This document shows positions 15,670-23,879 of a DNA stretch of 64,000 nucleotides, piece after piece (within the stretch, counting starts at the first letter, position 1; every line of letters begins with the position of its first letter). This DNA comes from Pseudonocardia cypriaca (GTDB taxonomy: Bacteria > Actinomycetota > Actinomycetes > Mycobacteriales > Pseudonocardiaceae). The DNA is taken from positions 1,488,001 through 1,552,000 of the forward strand of contig NZ_VFPH01000001.1 in assembly GCF_006717045.1 (NCBI RefSeq), written 5' to 3'. Under the pieces are notes generated by a model. That model was given only the letters and a program-made list of their open reading frames with translations, did no database searches and was not told the DNA's origin. A program made the position numbers and the translations under genes.

Positions 15670-16397
15670 CGGATGACCCCGGCACGCATAGCCAGCGCGA
15701 CCATCTGGGCGCGGTCACCGGTGCCGAGCTTGCGCCCGATGCGCGAGAGGTGACTCTTCACGGTGAGCGCCGACAGGCTCAGGGCCTCGCCGATCTCCTT
15801 GTTGGACTGCCCGTCCGCCACGAGCTGCAGGACCTCCACCTCGCGCGCAGAGAGCTCACGCGGGGTGTTGTCGGTACCCGGTACCCGGGTGCCGGTGGCG
15901 AGCAGCGGCGCAACGGTCGGGTCGGCGTACACGCCGCCGTCCAGCACCCGCTTGACACCGTCGGTGACGATCGCCGCCGACGCCGACTTCAGCAGGTACG
16001 CCTGCGCGCCGGCCTGGAACGCCGACCGCACCGCGTACGGGTCGTCGGACGAGGCGAGCACGACCAGCCGGTTCCAGCCGAGCGATCGCAGCTCGGTGAC
16101 GAGGTCGAGCCCGCTGCCGTCCGGCAGGCCGAGATCGAGGATCGCCAGGTCGCACGGCCCGTTGGCATGCGCACGAGCGCGTGCCTCCGCGACGGATGCG
16201 GCCTCGTACACCGTGCCGGCGCCCATCGACCGCAGACGCGCGGCGATCGCCTCGCGCAGCAATGGGTGGTCGTCGACCACCAGCACCGAGAACAGCTCTT
16301 CCCGCGGGTGCGGGACCATCGCGGGCGACAGCACAGCATGGGCGGGTGGATGCCCCGCAGCGCCGCGCACCGGCGCGCCTTGGCCCACAACGGCCAC
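15666..16397 (-). CDS. NarL/LuxR-type response regulator
   Basis: The 243-residue protein has a receiver domain (VLVVDDHPLLREAI, phospho-Asp in LAILDLGLPDGSG near residue 85, lysine in AYLLKSASA) and a LuxR-type helix-turn-helix (ELSAREVEVLQLVADGQSNKEIGEAL). GTG 16397 is preceded by GGGAGG at 7 nt; a later ATG at 16319 would trim only the tail before the receiver. No cognate kinase is adjacent. It is followed by RNase D with a 4-nt overlap. The 269 nt upstream contain a TACGCT hexamer but no clear -35. Confidence 0.87.
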   Translation of the reverse strand: MAVVGQGAPVRGAAGHPPAHAVLSPAMVPHPREELFSVLVVDDHPLLREAIAARLRSMGAGTVYEAASVAEARARAHANGPCDLAILDLGLPDGSGLDLVTELRSLGWNRLVVLASSDDPYAVRSAFQAGAQAYLLKSASAAIVTDGVKRVLDGGVYADPTVAPLLATGTRVPGTDNTPRELSAREVEVLQLVADGQSNKEIGEALSLSALTVKSHLSRIGRKLGTGDRAQMVALAMRAGVIR

Positions 16398-16666
16398 GTC
16401 ACTACCTCCCTGGAGTCGGTCGTTGCCCCCCGACCGGCACCAGACCCCCGGTCGGAAGAACTACTCGCCCGACCGCCCGAGGAGGTGTCGTGGAGGAAGC
16501 GTAGCCCCCCAAGCGGTCTAACGTCGTGTATCGGATCGAACTTCTCCGGGTGAAAGTTACAGCGTTGTCGATGCCGTTCCACTCGTCCGGGTGAGGATAT
16601 TGATCACTGGCAGCATCGAACCCGCTGGTGAACCCCAGGATCACCCGATCGTGGGCGTATCTTCTT

Positions 16667-17239
16667 TCAGACCCGACGAGTTGCTAGCGGGAGCACTCCG
16701 ACGGGCGGCAGACCGGCCGCGGACGCCACAAGTGCGCAGAACGCTTCGGCGTGTCGGGACAGATCGGAGCCCACCGGGGTCCATGACGCGCGCAGCTCGA
16801 CGTCGTCGTCGCGGCGCGGACCGGCGATGTCGCCGAACCGCACGGAGGACGTCTGCGTGACCGTGCCGCCGAGCGCGACGTGCTCGGCGCCTGCGAGCTC
16901 GAGCGCCTCGGTCAACCAGGACCAGCCGACCACGGGCAGCATCTCGTCACCGAGCTGCTCGGGCTCCAGCCGCGCCTGGACGAAGCACACGAGCCGGAAG
17001 GTGCCCCCCCAGGAGTCCTGCCCGGCCGGGTCGTGCAGCAGGATGAGGCGGCCGCTGGTATCCGGCTCCGAGGAGTCCCCGTCCTCGGTCACGGCCTCCA
17101 CGCTGAACGCCCACGTGAACGGCGCGAGCCGGGGCGGCGCGTCCAGCGGGGCGATCACGAGCTCTGGCCGCGGCCGCACGGCGCGCAGCGAGGCGACGGC
17201 CTGCTGGAACTCCTGTGGTGGGGCGGGCGCGTCGGACAC
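16667..17239 (-). CDS. DUF3000 family protein
   Basis: The 190-residue protein matches the actinobacterial DUF3000 pattern: EFQQAVASLRAVRPRPELVIAPLDAPPRLAPF, then GRLILLHDPAGQDSWGGTFRLV, and VVGWSWLTEALE. Function is unknown. GTG 17239 is 8 nt after a TAGAGT -10 box on the minus strand, so a leaderless start is likely. Longer in-frame starts cross into hemE and are rejected. It is divergent from hemE, as seen in other actinomycetes. Confidence 0.8.
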   Translation of the reverse strand: MSDAPAPPQEFQQAVASLRAVRPRPELVIAPLDAPPRLAPFTWAFSVEAVTEDGDSSEPDTSGRLILLHDPAGQDSWGGTFRLVCFVQARLEPEQLGDEMLPVVGWSWLTEALELAGAEHVALGGTVTQTSSVRFGDIAGPRRDDDVELRASWTPVGSDLSRHAEAFCALVASAAGLPPVGVLPLATRRV

Positions 17240-17365
17240 GAGCGAGGACTCTAGGTCGCTCTCGGTGATCCGCAGCCGAGGCGCGCCGCATGCTGGACAA
17301 CCCGGACGTGGGACCCGATGGCCCGACGGTGACGCGGTGGTGGCGCGTGGGAGGATGGCGGGATC

Positions 17366-18430
17366 ATGACCGTCATGCCCGCCTCCGACGTCCACCCCCG
17401 GCGGCACCTACCCGCGGCGCCGCTACTCGCTGCCGCGCGCGGCGACCGGCCGTCCCGCCTGCCGGTGTGGTTCATGCGCCAGGCCGGGCGCTCGCTGCCG
17501 GAGTACCGGGCCCTGCGGGCCGGTTCCGGCATGCTGCAGGCCTGCCTCACACCGGACCTCACCTGCGAGATCACCCTCCAGCCGGTGCGCAGGCACGGCG
17601 TTGACGCCGCGATCCTCTTCAGCGACATCGTCGTGCCGCTCTACGTGGCCGGGGTCGGCGTGGACATCGTCGCCGGCACGGGGCCCGTGATCGCCCACCC
17701 GGTGCGGACGATGGCCGACGTCGAGCGGATCCCGCTGCTGCACCCCGAGCAGGTCGCGCCCGTCACCGACGCGATCGCGCTGCTGATCCCCGAACTGGGT
17801 GACACCCCGTTGATCGGCTTCGCGGGCGCGCCCTTCACCCTCGCCTCCTACCTCGTGGAGGGCGGTCCCAGCCGCAACCACGAGCGCACCAAGGCCCTGA
17901 TGCGGTCGGCGCCCGACGTGTGGCACGCGCTCATGGCCCGGCTCGGCGAGATCACCGGCACCTTCCTACGGGCGCAGGTGGCGGCGGGCGTCGACGCGGT
18001 CCAGCTGTTCGACTCGTGGGCGGGGGCGCTCTCCGAGCGGGACTACCGCGAGTACGTCCTGCCGCACTCCGCCCGGGTCCTGGAGAGCGTCGCGGGTGCA
18101 GGCGTGCCGCGCATCCACTTCGGGGTCGGCACCGGCGAGCTGCTCGGCGCGATGGCCGAGGCGGGCGCCGACGTGGTGGGCGTCGACTGGCGGGTGCCCC
18201 TCGACGAGGCCGCGCGCCGCACCGGTGGACGCGTCGCCGTGCAGGGCAACCTCGACCCCGCCGTGCTCTTCGCCGACCGGGCGTCGATCGAGGCCGAGGC
18301 GCGCCGCATCGTCGCGGAGGGCCGGCTCGCCCCGGGGCACGTGTTCAACCTCGGGCACGGCGTGCTCCCGGAGACCGACCCCGACGCGCTCACCCGGCTC
18401 GTCGAGCTGGTGCACACGCTCGAACCGTGA
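17366..18430 (+). CDS. hemE: Uroporphyrinogen decarboxylase
   Basis: The 354-residue protein carries the signature PVWFMRQAGRSLPEY (residues about 33-47), ILFSDIVVPL with the key aspartate, GFAGAPFTLASYLVEGG, DSWAGALS and FNLGHGVLPETDP. It decarboxylates uroporphyrinogen III to coproporphyrinogen III in heme synthesis. The length is normal for the family. Its stop overlaps the GTG of the next gene (GTGA), an operon with the oxidase. Confidence 0.95.
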   Translation: MTVMPASDVHPRRHLPAAPLLAAARGDRPSRLPVWFMRQAGRSLPEYRALRAGSGMLQACLTPDLTCEITLQPVRRHGVDAAILFSDIVVPLYVAGVGVDIVAGTGPVIAHPVRTMADVERIPLLHPEQVAPVTDAIALLIPELGDTPLIGFAGAPFTLASYLVEGGPSRNHERTKALMRSAPDVWHALMARLGEITGTFLRAQVAAGVDAVQLFDSWAGALSERDYREYVLPHSARVLESVAGAGVPRIHFGVGTGELLGAMAEAGADVVGVDWRVPLDEAARRTGGRVAVQGNLDPAVLFADRASIEAEARRIVAEGRLAPGHVFNLGHGVLPETDPDALTRLVELVHTLEP

Positions 18431-19866
18431 TCGCCCGCGTCGCGGTCGTCGGCGGCGGGATCTCCGGGCTCGCGGCCGCACACCGGCTGCGCACGCTCCT
18501 CGGTCCGGGCACCCGCATCGACGTGCTCGACCAGCGCGACCGCGTCGGCGGAGTGCTGCACACCGTCGACCTCGCCGGCGTGCCGTTCGACGTCGGGGCC
18601 GAGGCGTTCCTCGCCAGGAGGCCCGAGGTGCCCGCGCTGCTGGCCGAGCTCGGGCTGACCGACGCGCTGGTGCACCCGACGAGGGCGGCCGCGTCGGTCC
18701 GCGCGGCGGGCCGCACCGGGCCGCTGCCGGGCGGCACCCTCATGGGGGTCCCGACCAGCGCCGCGCGGCTCGACGGGCTGCTGTCCGCCGCAGGTCTCGC
18801 CGCGGTGACCGCCGAGCCGGAGCTGCCGCTCTCCTGGGAGCCGGGTGGGGACGTGGCGCTCGGCGGGCTGCTGCGGGCCCGGTTCGGCGACGAGATCGCC
18901 GACCGGCTCGCCGACCCCCTGCTGGGCGGCGTCTACGCGGGCCGCGTCGACGCCCTCGGCCTCCGGGCGACCGTCCCCGCCCTGGCCACGGCCCTCGACG
19001 CGGGCGCCCCGTCCCTGACCGCCGCCGCCGACACCGCGACACAAGTGCACCCAGCCCGCGACTCGCGCGTTGAGGGTGCGCGAGTCGCGGGCTCGGTGCA
19101 GCTGAGTGGCGAGGCGCGGCCGGGTGGGTCCGTGTTCGGGGCGGTGCGGGGCGGGTACCGGGTGCTGCTAGACGCATTGGTCGCGGCTTCCGGGGCGGAC
19201 GTCCGGCTGCGCACCACGGTCCGGGAGCTGCAGCGCCGGGAGGGCGGGTGGCGGCTCGTGCTCGGGCCGACCACCGCGCCCGAGGTCCTCGACGTCGATG
19301 CGGTCGTGCTCGCCGTCCCGGCCCCAGCGGCCGCCCGGTTGCTCGCCGGCGTGGCCCCGATGGCGGCCAGGGCGGCGGGGGAGATCGAGCTCGCGTCCTC
19401 CGTGGTCGTCGCGCTGGCCTTCCGGGCGGCGGACGCCGCATCGCTCCCGCCCACCTCGGGCGTGCTCGTCGCGGCGGACGAGCCACTGGCCGTGAAGGCC
19501 TTCACCCACTCCTCGAACAAGTGGGCGCACCTCGCCGAGGGCGGCCTCGTCAGGCTGAGGGCGTCGCTGGGGCGGTTCGGGGAGGCCTCCACCCTCCAGG
19601 TCGACGACGCCGAGCTCGTCGCCCGCGCCCGGGCCGACCTGGGCGCGCTCACCGGGATCACCGCCGCACCGGTTGCCACCCACGTGCAGCGGTGGGGCGG
19701 GGGCCTGCCGCAGTACGGCGTCGGTCACCTGGACCGGGTGCGGATGGTCGAGGAGGGCCTGCCGCGGGGCGTGGCCGTGGCCGGGGCGGCGCTGCACGGC
19801 GTCGGCGTGCCGGCCTGCATCGCCACCGGCCGGGCGGCTGCGGAGCGCGTGGCCGCCGCGGGCTGA
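18427..19866 (+). CDS. hemY: Protoporphyrinogen/coproporphyrinogen III oxidase (HemY/CgoX type)
   Basis: The 479-residue flavoprotein has the FAD motif VAVVGGGISGLAAAHRL at the N-terminus, VFGAVRGGYRVLLDALV in the middle and a C-terminal FAD-contact region GVAVAGAALHGVGVPACIATG. It oxidises coproporphyrinogen III (or protoporphyrinogen IX). With hemE and hemQ it points to the coproporphyrin-dependent heme route. GTG 18427 overlaps the hemE stop by 4 nt. Oddity: residues about 206-225 are encoded by an in-frame palindromic element (19046-19100) that interrupts the usual spacing before VFGAVRGGY. Confidence 0.92.
   Translation: MIARVAVVGGGISGLAAAHRLRTLLGPGTRIDVLDQRDRVGGVLHTVDLAGVPFDVGAEAFLARRPEVPALLAELGLTDALVHPTRAAASVRAAGRTGPLPGGTLMGVPTSAARLDGLLSAAGLAAVTAEPELPLSWEPGGDVALGGLLRARFGDEIADRLADPLLGGVYAGRVDALGLRATVPALATALDAGAPSLTAAADTATQVHPARDSRVEGARVAGSVQLSGEARPGGSVFGAVRGGYRVLLDALVAASGADVRLRTTVRELQRREGGWRLVLGPTTAPEVLDVDAVVLAVPAPAAARLLAGVAPMAARAAGEIELASSVVVALAFRAADAASLPPTSGVLVAADEPLAVKAFTHSSNKWAHLAEGGLVRLRASLGRFGEASTLQVDDAELVARARADLGALTGITAAPVATHVQRWGGGLPQYGVGHLDRVRMVEEGLPRGVAVAGAALHGVGVPACIATGRAAAERVAAAG
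19046..19100. repeat. Palindromic element inserted in frame in the hemY-type gene
   Basis: The arms AGCCCGCGACTCGCGC (19053-19068) and their exact complement (19078-19093) flank a 9-nt loop. The stem extends outward past one C/C mismatch by TGCACC/GGTGCA, giving 23 bp with one mismatch. It contributes the codons for VHPARDSRVEGARVAGSVQ without breaking the frame. Confidence 0.8.
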
Positions 19867-19884
19867 GCGGGCTACCGCGCGGGT

Positions 19885-20121
19885 TTACTGCAGGTCGGAG
19901 TCGGGCGGCGGCAGCTGCACCGTCCGTTGCGGCTCGACGGCCGCGACACCGGCCACGCTGCCCAGTGCGCGCACGTGCCGGGTGTCGACCGAGCCGGTGA
20001 TCACCCCGATCGGGCGCAGGACCTGCTCGACGTGCATGCCGCCGCTCTCGAGGGCTCTGACGACCTCGTCGATCCGGCCCATCGCGTCGTCGGCGACGGA
20101 GACCGTGATCTTCTCGGGCAT
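19885..20121 (-). CDS. Free-standing inhibitor-I9-like protein next to a subtilase
   Basis: The 78-residue protein (EKITVSVADDAMGRIDEV...GVAAVEPQRTVQLPPPDSD) has the alternating strand-helix pattern and the V-A-A-V-E-P ending of subtilisin propeptide (I9) domains. It lacks a protease domain. It lies 12 nt downstream of the S8 peptidase gene on the same strand. It may fold, inhibit or regulate that enzyme. The assignment rests on pattern and context, not on a search. Confidence 0.6.
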   Translation of the reverse strand: MPEKITVSVADDAMGRIDEVVRALESGGMHVEQVLRPIGVITGSVDTRHVRALGSVAGVAAVEPQRTVQLPPPDSDLQ

Positions 20122-20133
20122 GCTGTCAGCCTG

Positions 20134-21384
20134 TCAGGCGCCGGGCGCGCGAACCAGCCCCGAGCCGACGTCGCTCGCCGGGAGCGGCAGCCGCTGCGCG
20201 GCCTGCACGAGCTGCGTCCACAGCTCGTGGCCGGTCGCCCCGGTGCGCTGGGACCACAGTGCCGCGATGCCTGCGACGTGCGGCGTGGCCATGCTGGTGC
20301 CGGAGATCGTGTTCGTGCCCCCGGGCAGCGGCCAGGACGAGTAGATGGCGACGCCCGGGCCCGCGATGTCGACCTGCCCACCCTCGACGGTGGTGCTCGC
20401 GGCGGAGAAGTCGGCGATGGCCAGCGTGCTGTCGACGGCGCCGACGGCCATGATCGACGGGCTGTTGGCTGGCACCCCCACGAAGCCGGGGTCGCCCGCG
20501 CCGCGGCGGGCGTTGTTGCCGGCGGCGGCCACGACGAGAGCGCCTGCGGCGAGGGCGCGCCGCCCGGTGGTCTCGTACGCCGTCGAGACCTCCCGGACGT
20601 CGGCGCCGAGCGACATCGAGATCACCCGCGCGCCCGAGGCGATCGCCCAGCTGATGCCGGCGAGGATGTCCGCGTCGGTGCCGGTGCCGTCGTCCCCGAG
20701 GACCTTGCCGACGAGGATGCGCGCCCCGTGGGCGACTCCGTAACGCCGCCCACCAGTTGTCGGGGCGAGTGCCCCGCAGGCCGTCCCGGTGACGTGGGTG
20801 CCGTGGCCCTGCACGTCCTGGGCGGTCTGGCCCTCGACGAACGACCTGGCCTCGATGCCGCGACCGGCGAAGTCGGGGTGGCCGAGGTCGAGCCCGGTGT
20901 CGAGCACCGCGAGGGTGACGCCGGCACCGGTCTCCGGCGAGTCGGCGACGCCGGTGGCCTGCAGCCCCCAAGTCAAGGTGTCGGTGTCGCCGAACCGCGC
21001 CGTTGCGGTGAGGCCGCCCGCGAGCCGGGAGTGCAGGAACTGGGCGGCGTCGCGGAAGCCGCGCAGGTACTCCTCGGAAAGGGACCCCTCGGATGGCGAC
21101 ACCCCGATCGCGCGGCGCACCCGCTCCGGCTCGACGGCGAGCAGTCGCCGGTCCGTGCGCGCGGCGGCCAGCTGGTCCGCGGAGAGGTCCGCGACGGCCA
21201 CGCCCAGCTCGGAGAAGAGCGTGGGCTGGGTGGGCGCGAGTGGTGGAACGTCGCGCGTGCTCGTGACGTCCGTTCCGCTCAGCTGCTCCACCGCCGCGCG
21301 GGAGCGGTCGTCGTCGCCCAGCAGGTCCTCGTTCAGCACCAGCAGGTAGCGGCCGGTCGACATCGCCGCGACGTTCTCCACCAC
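20134..21384 (-). CDS. S8 family serine peptidase (subtilase), apparently cytoplasmic
   Basis: The 416-residue protein has the catalytic triad: Asp in AVLDTGLDLGHPDF, His in GHGTHVTGTACG and Ser in GTSMATPHVAGIAAL. The oxyanion Asn is in VVAAAGNN. The N-terminal 130 residues (YLLVLNEDLLGDDD...) have no signal peptide or hydrophobic segment, unlike secreted subtilases. GTG 21384 gives the longest frame and ATG 21363 is an alternative; neither has a strong SD. The downstream I9-like gene may be its partner. Confidence 0.87.
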   Translation of the reverse strand: MVENVAAMSTGRYLLVLNEDLLGDDDRSRAAVEQLSGTDVTSTRDVPPLAPTQPTLFSELGVAVADLSADQLAAARTDRRLLAVEPERVRRAIGVSPSEGSLSEEYLRGFRDAAQFLHSRLAGGLTATARFGDTDTLTWGLQATGVADSPETGAGVTLAVLDTGLDLGHPDFAGRGIEARSFVEGQTAQDVQGHGTHVTGTACGALAPTTGGRRYGVAHGARILVGKVLGDDGTGTDADILAGISWAIASGARVISMSLGADVREVSTAYETTGRRALAAGALVVAAAGNNARRGAGDPGFVGVPANSPSIMAVGAVDSTLAIADFSAASTTVEGGQVDIAGPGVAIYSSWPLPGGTNTISGTSMATPHVAGIAALWSQRTGATGHELWTQLVQAAQRLPLPASDVGSGLVRAPGA

Positions 21385-21453
21385 TAGACCCCCTGATCAC
21401 GTCACTCCTCAGGATCATCGTGCCGGTGAGTGGGGGCGCGGCTCACCCGGGGA

Positions 21454-21830
21454 TCAGCCGGCGGCGACCGAGAGCGAGGCCGTACCGACCGTGTCGTCGG
21501 TGACCGCCCGCAGCAGCACGGCGGTCGCGAGGTCGGCGCGGCTCATCGTGTAGGAGCCGCGCACGTCGGCGTCGACGCGGTGGCGGATCCGCCGGTGGCC
21601 GGCCGGTCGGTGAGACGCGGCGGCGGCATGATCGTCCAGTCGAGACCGCTCGCGCGGACGACCTCCTCCATCACCAGCATGTCGGCGTCCTCGACGGCTC
21701 GCAGCACGGCTGCGCGGTCGTCCAACCCGGCCGTGACGATGGTCAGGCCGGGACGCGGCGGGACGGCGAGCCGTGCGGGGTCCCTGACCACGGCGACGAC
21801 CCGGTGCCCGGCGTCCAGCGCCTGGGCGGG
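21454..21830 (-). pseudogene. Remnant of an NmrA/SDR-type NAD(P)-binding protein
   Basis: Two minus-strand frames carry consecutive pieces of one protein. The first is ALDAGHRVVAVVRDPARL... followed by EEVVRASGLDWTI and PPRLTDRPATG. The second, after a frameshift near 21560, is DVRGSYTMSRADLATAVLLRAV...SVAAG ending in TGA at 21454. The N-terminal GATG motif is missing, and the middle appears deleted between LRAVEDAD and MEEVVRASG. It is clearly decayed. Confidence 0.6.
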
Positions 21831-21846
21831 CTCGCCCCCTCCGCCG

Positions 21847-22007
21847 AACCCGCTGGCGGTGGCCCAGCTCCTGCTCGGGGCGTGCTTCCAGCAGGCGTTC
21901 CTCGCCGACTTCGCGGGGAACCCGCCCGACGGGACCAGCTGGCGGACCTGGCTCGCCGGCTCGTCACCACCGTGCTGGGCGCCACGCCCGGCCCGGACGG
22001 GGGCTGA
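21847..22007 (+). pseudogene. Remnant of a TetR-type regulator C-terminus
   Basis: NPLAVAQLLLGACFQQAFLADFAGN resembles the ligand-domain helix of TetR-family regulators. After a frameshift near 21930, another frame continues with QLADLARRLVTTVLGATPG and stops at 22007. The DNA-binding half is absent. With the adjacent reductase remnant on the other strand it looks like a former divergent regulator-target pair that has collapsed. Confidence 0.45.
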
Positions 22008-22031
22008 TGACCTGCGTGGCAGGATGGACGC

Positions 22032-22727
22032 GTGGCACGCCTCGACTACGCAGAGCTGAACAGCGCCATCCGCTACACGATGTGGTCGGTGTTCCGGGTG
22101 GAGCCGGGTCGGCTCGGCGACGAGCGCGGGGCGGTGGGGAGCCAGCTCACCGAGTTCCTCGACGCACTGGCCGGCAAGGGCGTGACGGTGCGCGGGGTCT
22201 ACGACCTGGCCGGCATGCGCGCCGACGCCGACTACATGGTCTGGTGGCACGCTGACAACGTCGAGGCCCTCCAGGCGGCCTACGCCGACCTGCGCCGCAC
22301 CACCACGCTCGGCCGGGCCAGCGCGCCCGTGTGGAGCCAGGTGGCCCTGCACCGTCCGGCCGAGTTCAACAAGAGCCACCTCCCCGCGTTCGTCGCGGGG
22401 GAGGCGCCGAGGCGCTACATCTGCGTCTACCCGTTCGTCCGCTCCTACGAGTGGTACCTCCTGCCCGACGACGAGCGGCGCCGGATGCTCGCCGAGCACG
22501 GCAGGGAGGCCCGCGACTACCCGGACGTGCGCGCCAACACCGTGTCGTCGTTCGCGCTCGGCGACTACGAGTGGATCCTCGCCTTCGAGGCCGACCAGCT
22601 CGAGCGGATCGTCGACCTGATGCGCCACCTGCGTGGCACCGACGCCCGCCGGCACGTCCGCGAGGAGACGCCGTTCTACACCGGACCCCGGGTGGAGCCG
22701 GGGGCGTTGGTCGCAACGCTGCCGTGA
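22032..22727 (+). CDS. hemQ: Coproheme decarboxylase (chlorite dismutase family)
   Basis: The 231-residue protein has the actinobacterial ChdC/HemQ features: YTMWSVFRVEPG, DYMVWWHADNVEALQAAY, FNKSHLPAFV, YPFVRSYEWYLLP with the catalytic tyrosine, and MLAEHGREARDYPDV with the heme-ligand histidine. It decarboxylates coproheme to heme b with hydrogen peroxide. GTG 22032 has an AGGATGG SD. Its TGA directly abuts a 31-bp palindrome. Confidence 0.93.
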   Translation: MARLDYAELNSAIRYTMWSVFRVEPGRLGDERGAVGSQLTEFLDALAGKGVTVRGVYDLAGMRADADYMVWWHADNVEALQAAYADLRRTTTLGRASAPVWSQVALHRPAEFNKSHLPAFVAGEAPRRYICVYPFVRSYEWYLLPDDERRRMLAEHGREARDYPDVRANTVSSFALGDYEWILAFEADQLERIVDLMRHLRGTDARRHVREETPFYTGPRVEPGALVATLP

Positions 22728-22758
22728 ATCGAGTAGCGCTGATTCAGCGCTACTCGAT
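22728..22758. promoter_or_regulatory. 31-bp perfect palindrome between hemQ and the toxin-antitoxin pair
   Basis: The arms ATCGAGTAGCGCTGA and TCAGCGCTACTCGAT flank a single T. It starts right after the hemQ stop and ends 12 nt before the antitoxin ATG. The position suits an autoregulatory operator for the antitoxin. It could also be a hemQ terminator, although no T-run follows. Confidence 0.55.
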
Positions 22759-22770
22759 AGGCATGTCGTC

Positions 22771-23010
22771 ATGGCCACGATCCAGATCCGGGATGTTCCG
22801 GACGACGTCTACGAGGCGATACGGCAGGAGGCCAAGGCAGCCGGCCAGTCCTTGCAGGCCTACATGCGGGAGCAGGTGACCGAGCTCGCGCGTCGGCGTG
22901 CGCGATGGTCGGGGATCGTCGCCGAATGGGAGGCGGAGCTCGAGCGGTTCCAGCCCACGGTCAGCCGTGAGCAGATCCTGTCCGACCTCGATGAGGACCG
23001 CCGCCGTTGA
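22771..23010 (+). CDS. VapB/FitA-like ribbon-helix-helix antitoxin
   Basis: The 79-residue protein begins MATIQIRDVPDDVYEAIRQEAKAAGQSLQAYM, a typical ribbon-helix-helix DNA-binding N-terminus, and has an acidic C-terminus (EQILSDLDEDRR) of the kind that neutralises a PIN toxin. It overlaps the downstream toxin gene by 4 nt (TTGA), giving coupled translation. The upstream palindrome at 22728-22758 is the probable operator. Confidence 0.8.
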   Translation: MATIQIRDVPDDVYEAIRQEAKAAGQSLQAYMREQVTELARRRARWSGIVAEWEAELERFQPTVSREQILSDLDEDRRR

Positions 23011-23405
23011 CCGACGTCGTTCTGGATGCCTCGGCCACCGTGACTGTTCTGGTCGAGCGTACGAACGAGGCGCATGAGCTCCGGGAATGCCTCGGACGGC
23101 TGGGACGGCATGCGCCCCACCTCGTCGACGCCGAAGTCGGCAGCGTGCTGCGACGGCGAGTCGGGGCGGGGATGCTTCCGGCCGAGCTTGCCGAGGGAGC
23201 CCTCCGCGCCCTCGACACCCTTGTCGTCCAGCGGTATCCACACGGCCCGTTGGCGCCGACCGTGTGGGGCCTGCGCCACAACTTCTCCTACTACGACGCG
23301 CTCTACGTCGCCCTTGCCGCCCGGCTCCGCGCGCCACTGCTGACCGCGGACAAGCGGCTCGCGAATGCCCCGGGCCTGCCTTGCGAGGTCGAGCTGATCA
23401 ACTAG
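23007..23405 (+). CDS. PIN-domain toxin (VapC-like ribonuclease)
   Basis: The 132-residue PIN domain keeps the acidic site: Asp in VVLDASATV, Glu in HLVDAEVGSVL, Asp in YYDALYVALA and Asp in LLTADKRLA. Such toxins cleave tRNA or rRNA when free of antitoxin. The start is TTG 23007, within the antitoxin stop. Its 3' end overlaps the convergent msrB by 8 nt. Confidence 0.82.
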   Translation: MTDVVLDASATVTVLVERTNEAHELRECLGRLGRHAPHLVDAEVGSVLRRRVGAGMLPAELAEGALRALDTLVVQRYPHGPLAPTVWGLRHNFSYYDALYVALAARLRAPLLTADKRLANAPGLPCEVELIN

Positions 23406-23823
23406 CGTCCGGCTCCAGCCGGAGCGAGATCGAGTTGATGCAGTACCGCAGGTCGGTGGGGGTGGGATAGCCCTCGCCCTCGAAGACGTGACCCAGGTGG
23501 CTGTGGCAGGTGGCGCACAGCACCTCGACCCGGCGCATGCCGAGGCTCGTGTCGACTCGCTCGATCACGGCGTCGCCCGCGAGCGGGGTGAAGAACGACG
23601 GCCAGCCGCAGTGCGACTCGAACTTGGTGTCGGAGCGGAACAGCTCGGCGCCGCAGGCGCGGCAGGAGTAGACGCCCTGCGTCTTGGTGTCGGTGTACTC
23701 GCCGGTGAACGGCCGCTCGGTGCCGGCCTTGCGCAGCACCTGGTACTCGGCGGGGGTGAGCTGGGCGCGCCACTCCGCATCGGACTTGACGACCTTCGGG
23801 GCGGGCTCGGTGGCGGGATCCAT
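23398..23823 (-). CDS. msrB: Peptide methionine-R-sulfoxide reductase
   Basis: The 141-residue protein has two zinc CxxC pairs (CRACG and CATCHSH), GWPSFFTPL and the catalytic cysteine in RYCINSISL. It reduces methionine-R-sulfoxide in oxidised proteins. ATG 23823 is preceded by a TAGTCT -10 box within about 9 nt; the longer in-frame start at 23973 encodes low-complexity Gly/Arg sequence and is rejected. Confidence 0.93.
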   Translation of the reverse strand: MDPATEPAPKVVKSDAEWRAQLTPAEYQVLRKAGTERPFTGEYTDTKTQGVYSCRACGAELFRSDTKFESHCGWPSFFTPLAGDAVIERVDTSLGMRRVEVLCATCHSHLGHVFEGEGYPTPTDLRYCINSISLRLEPDAS

Positions 23824-23879
23824 GCTTCCCAGACTATGTCCGCCGCTCGCCCGGTGCACCGACCCGGCCGCGGCCGGCG

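Noticed and set aside
16402..16644. 80-codon minus-strand frame upstream of the LuxR-type gene
   Set aside because: No RBS, and it overlaps the regulator's 5' region; no recognisable sequence.
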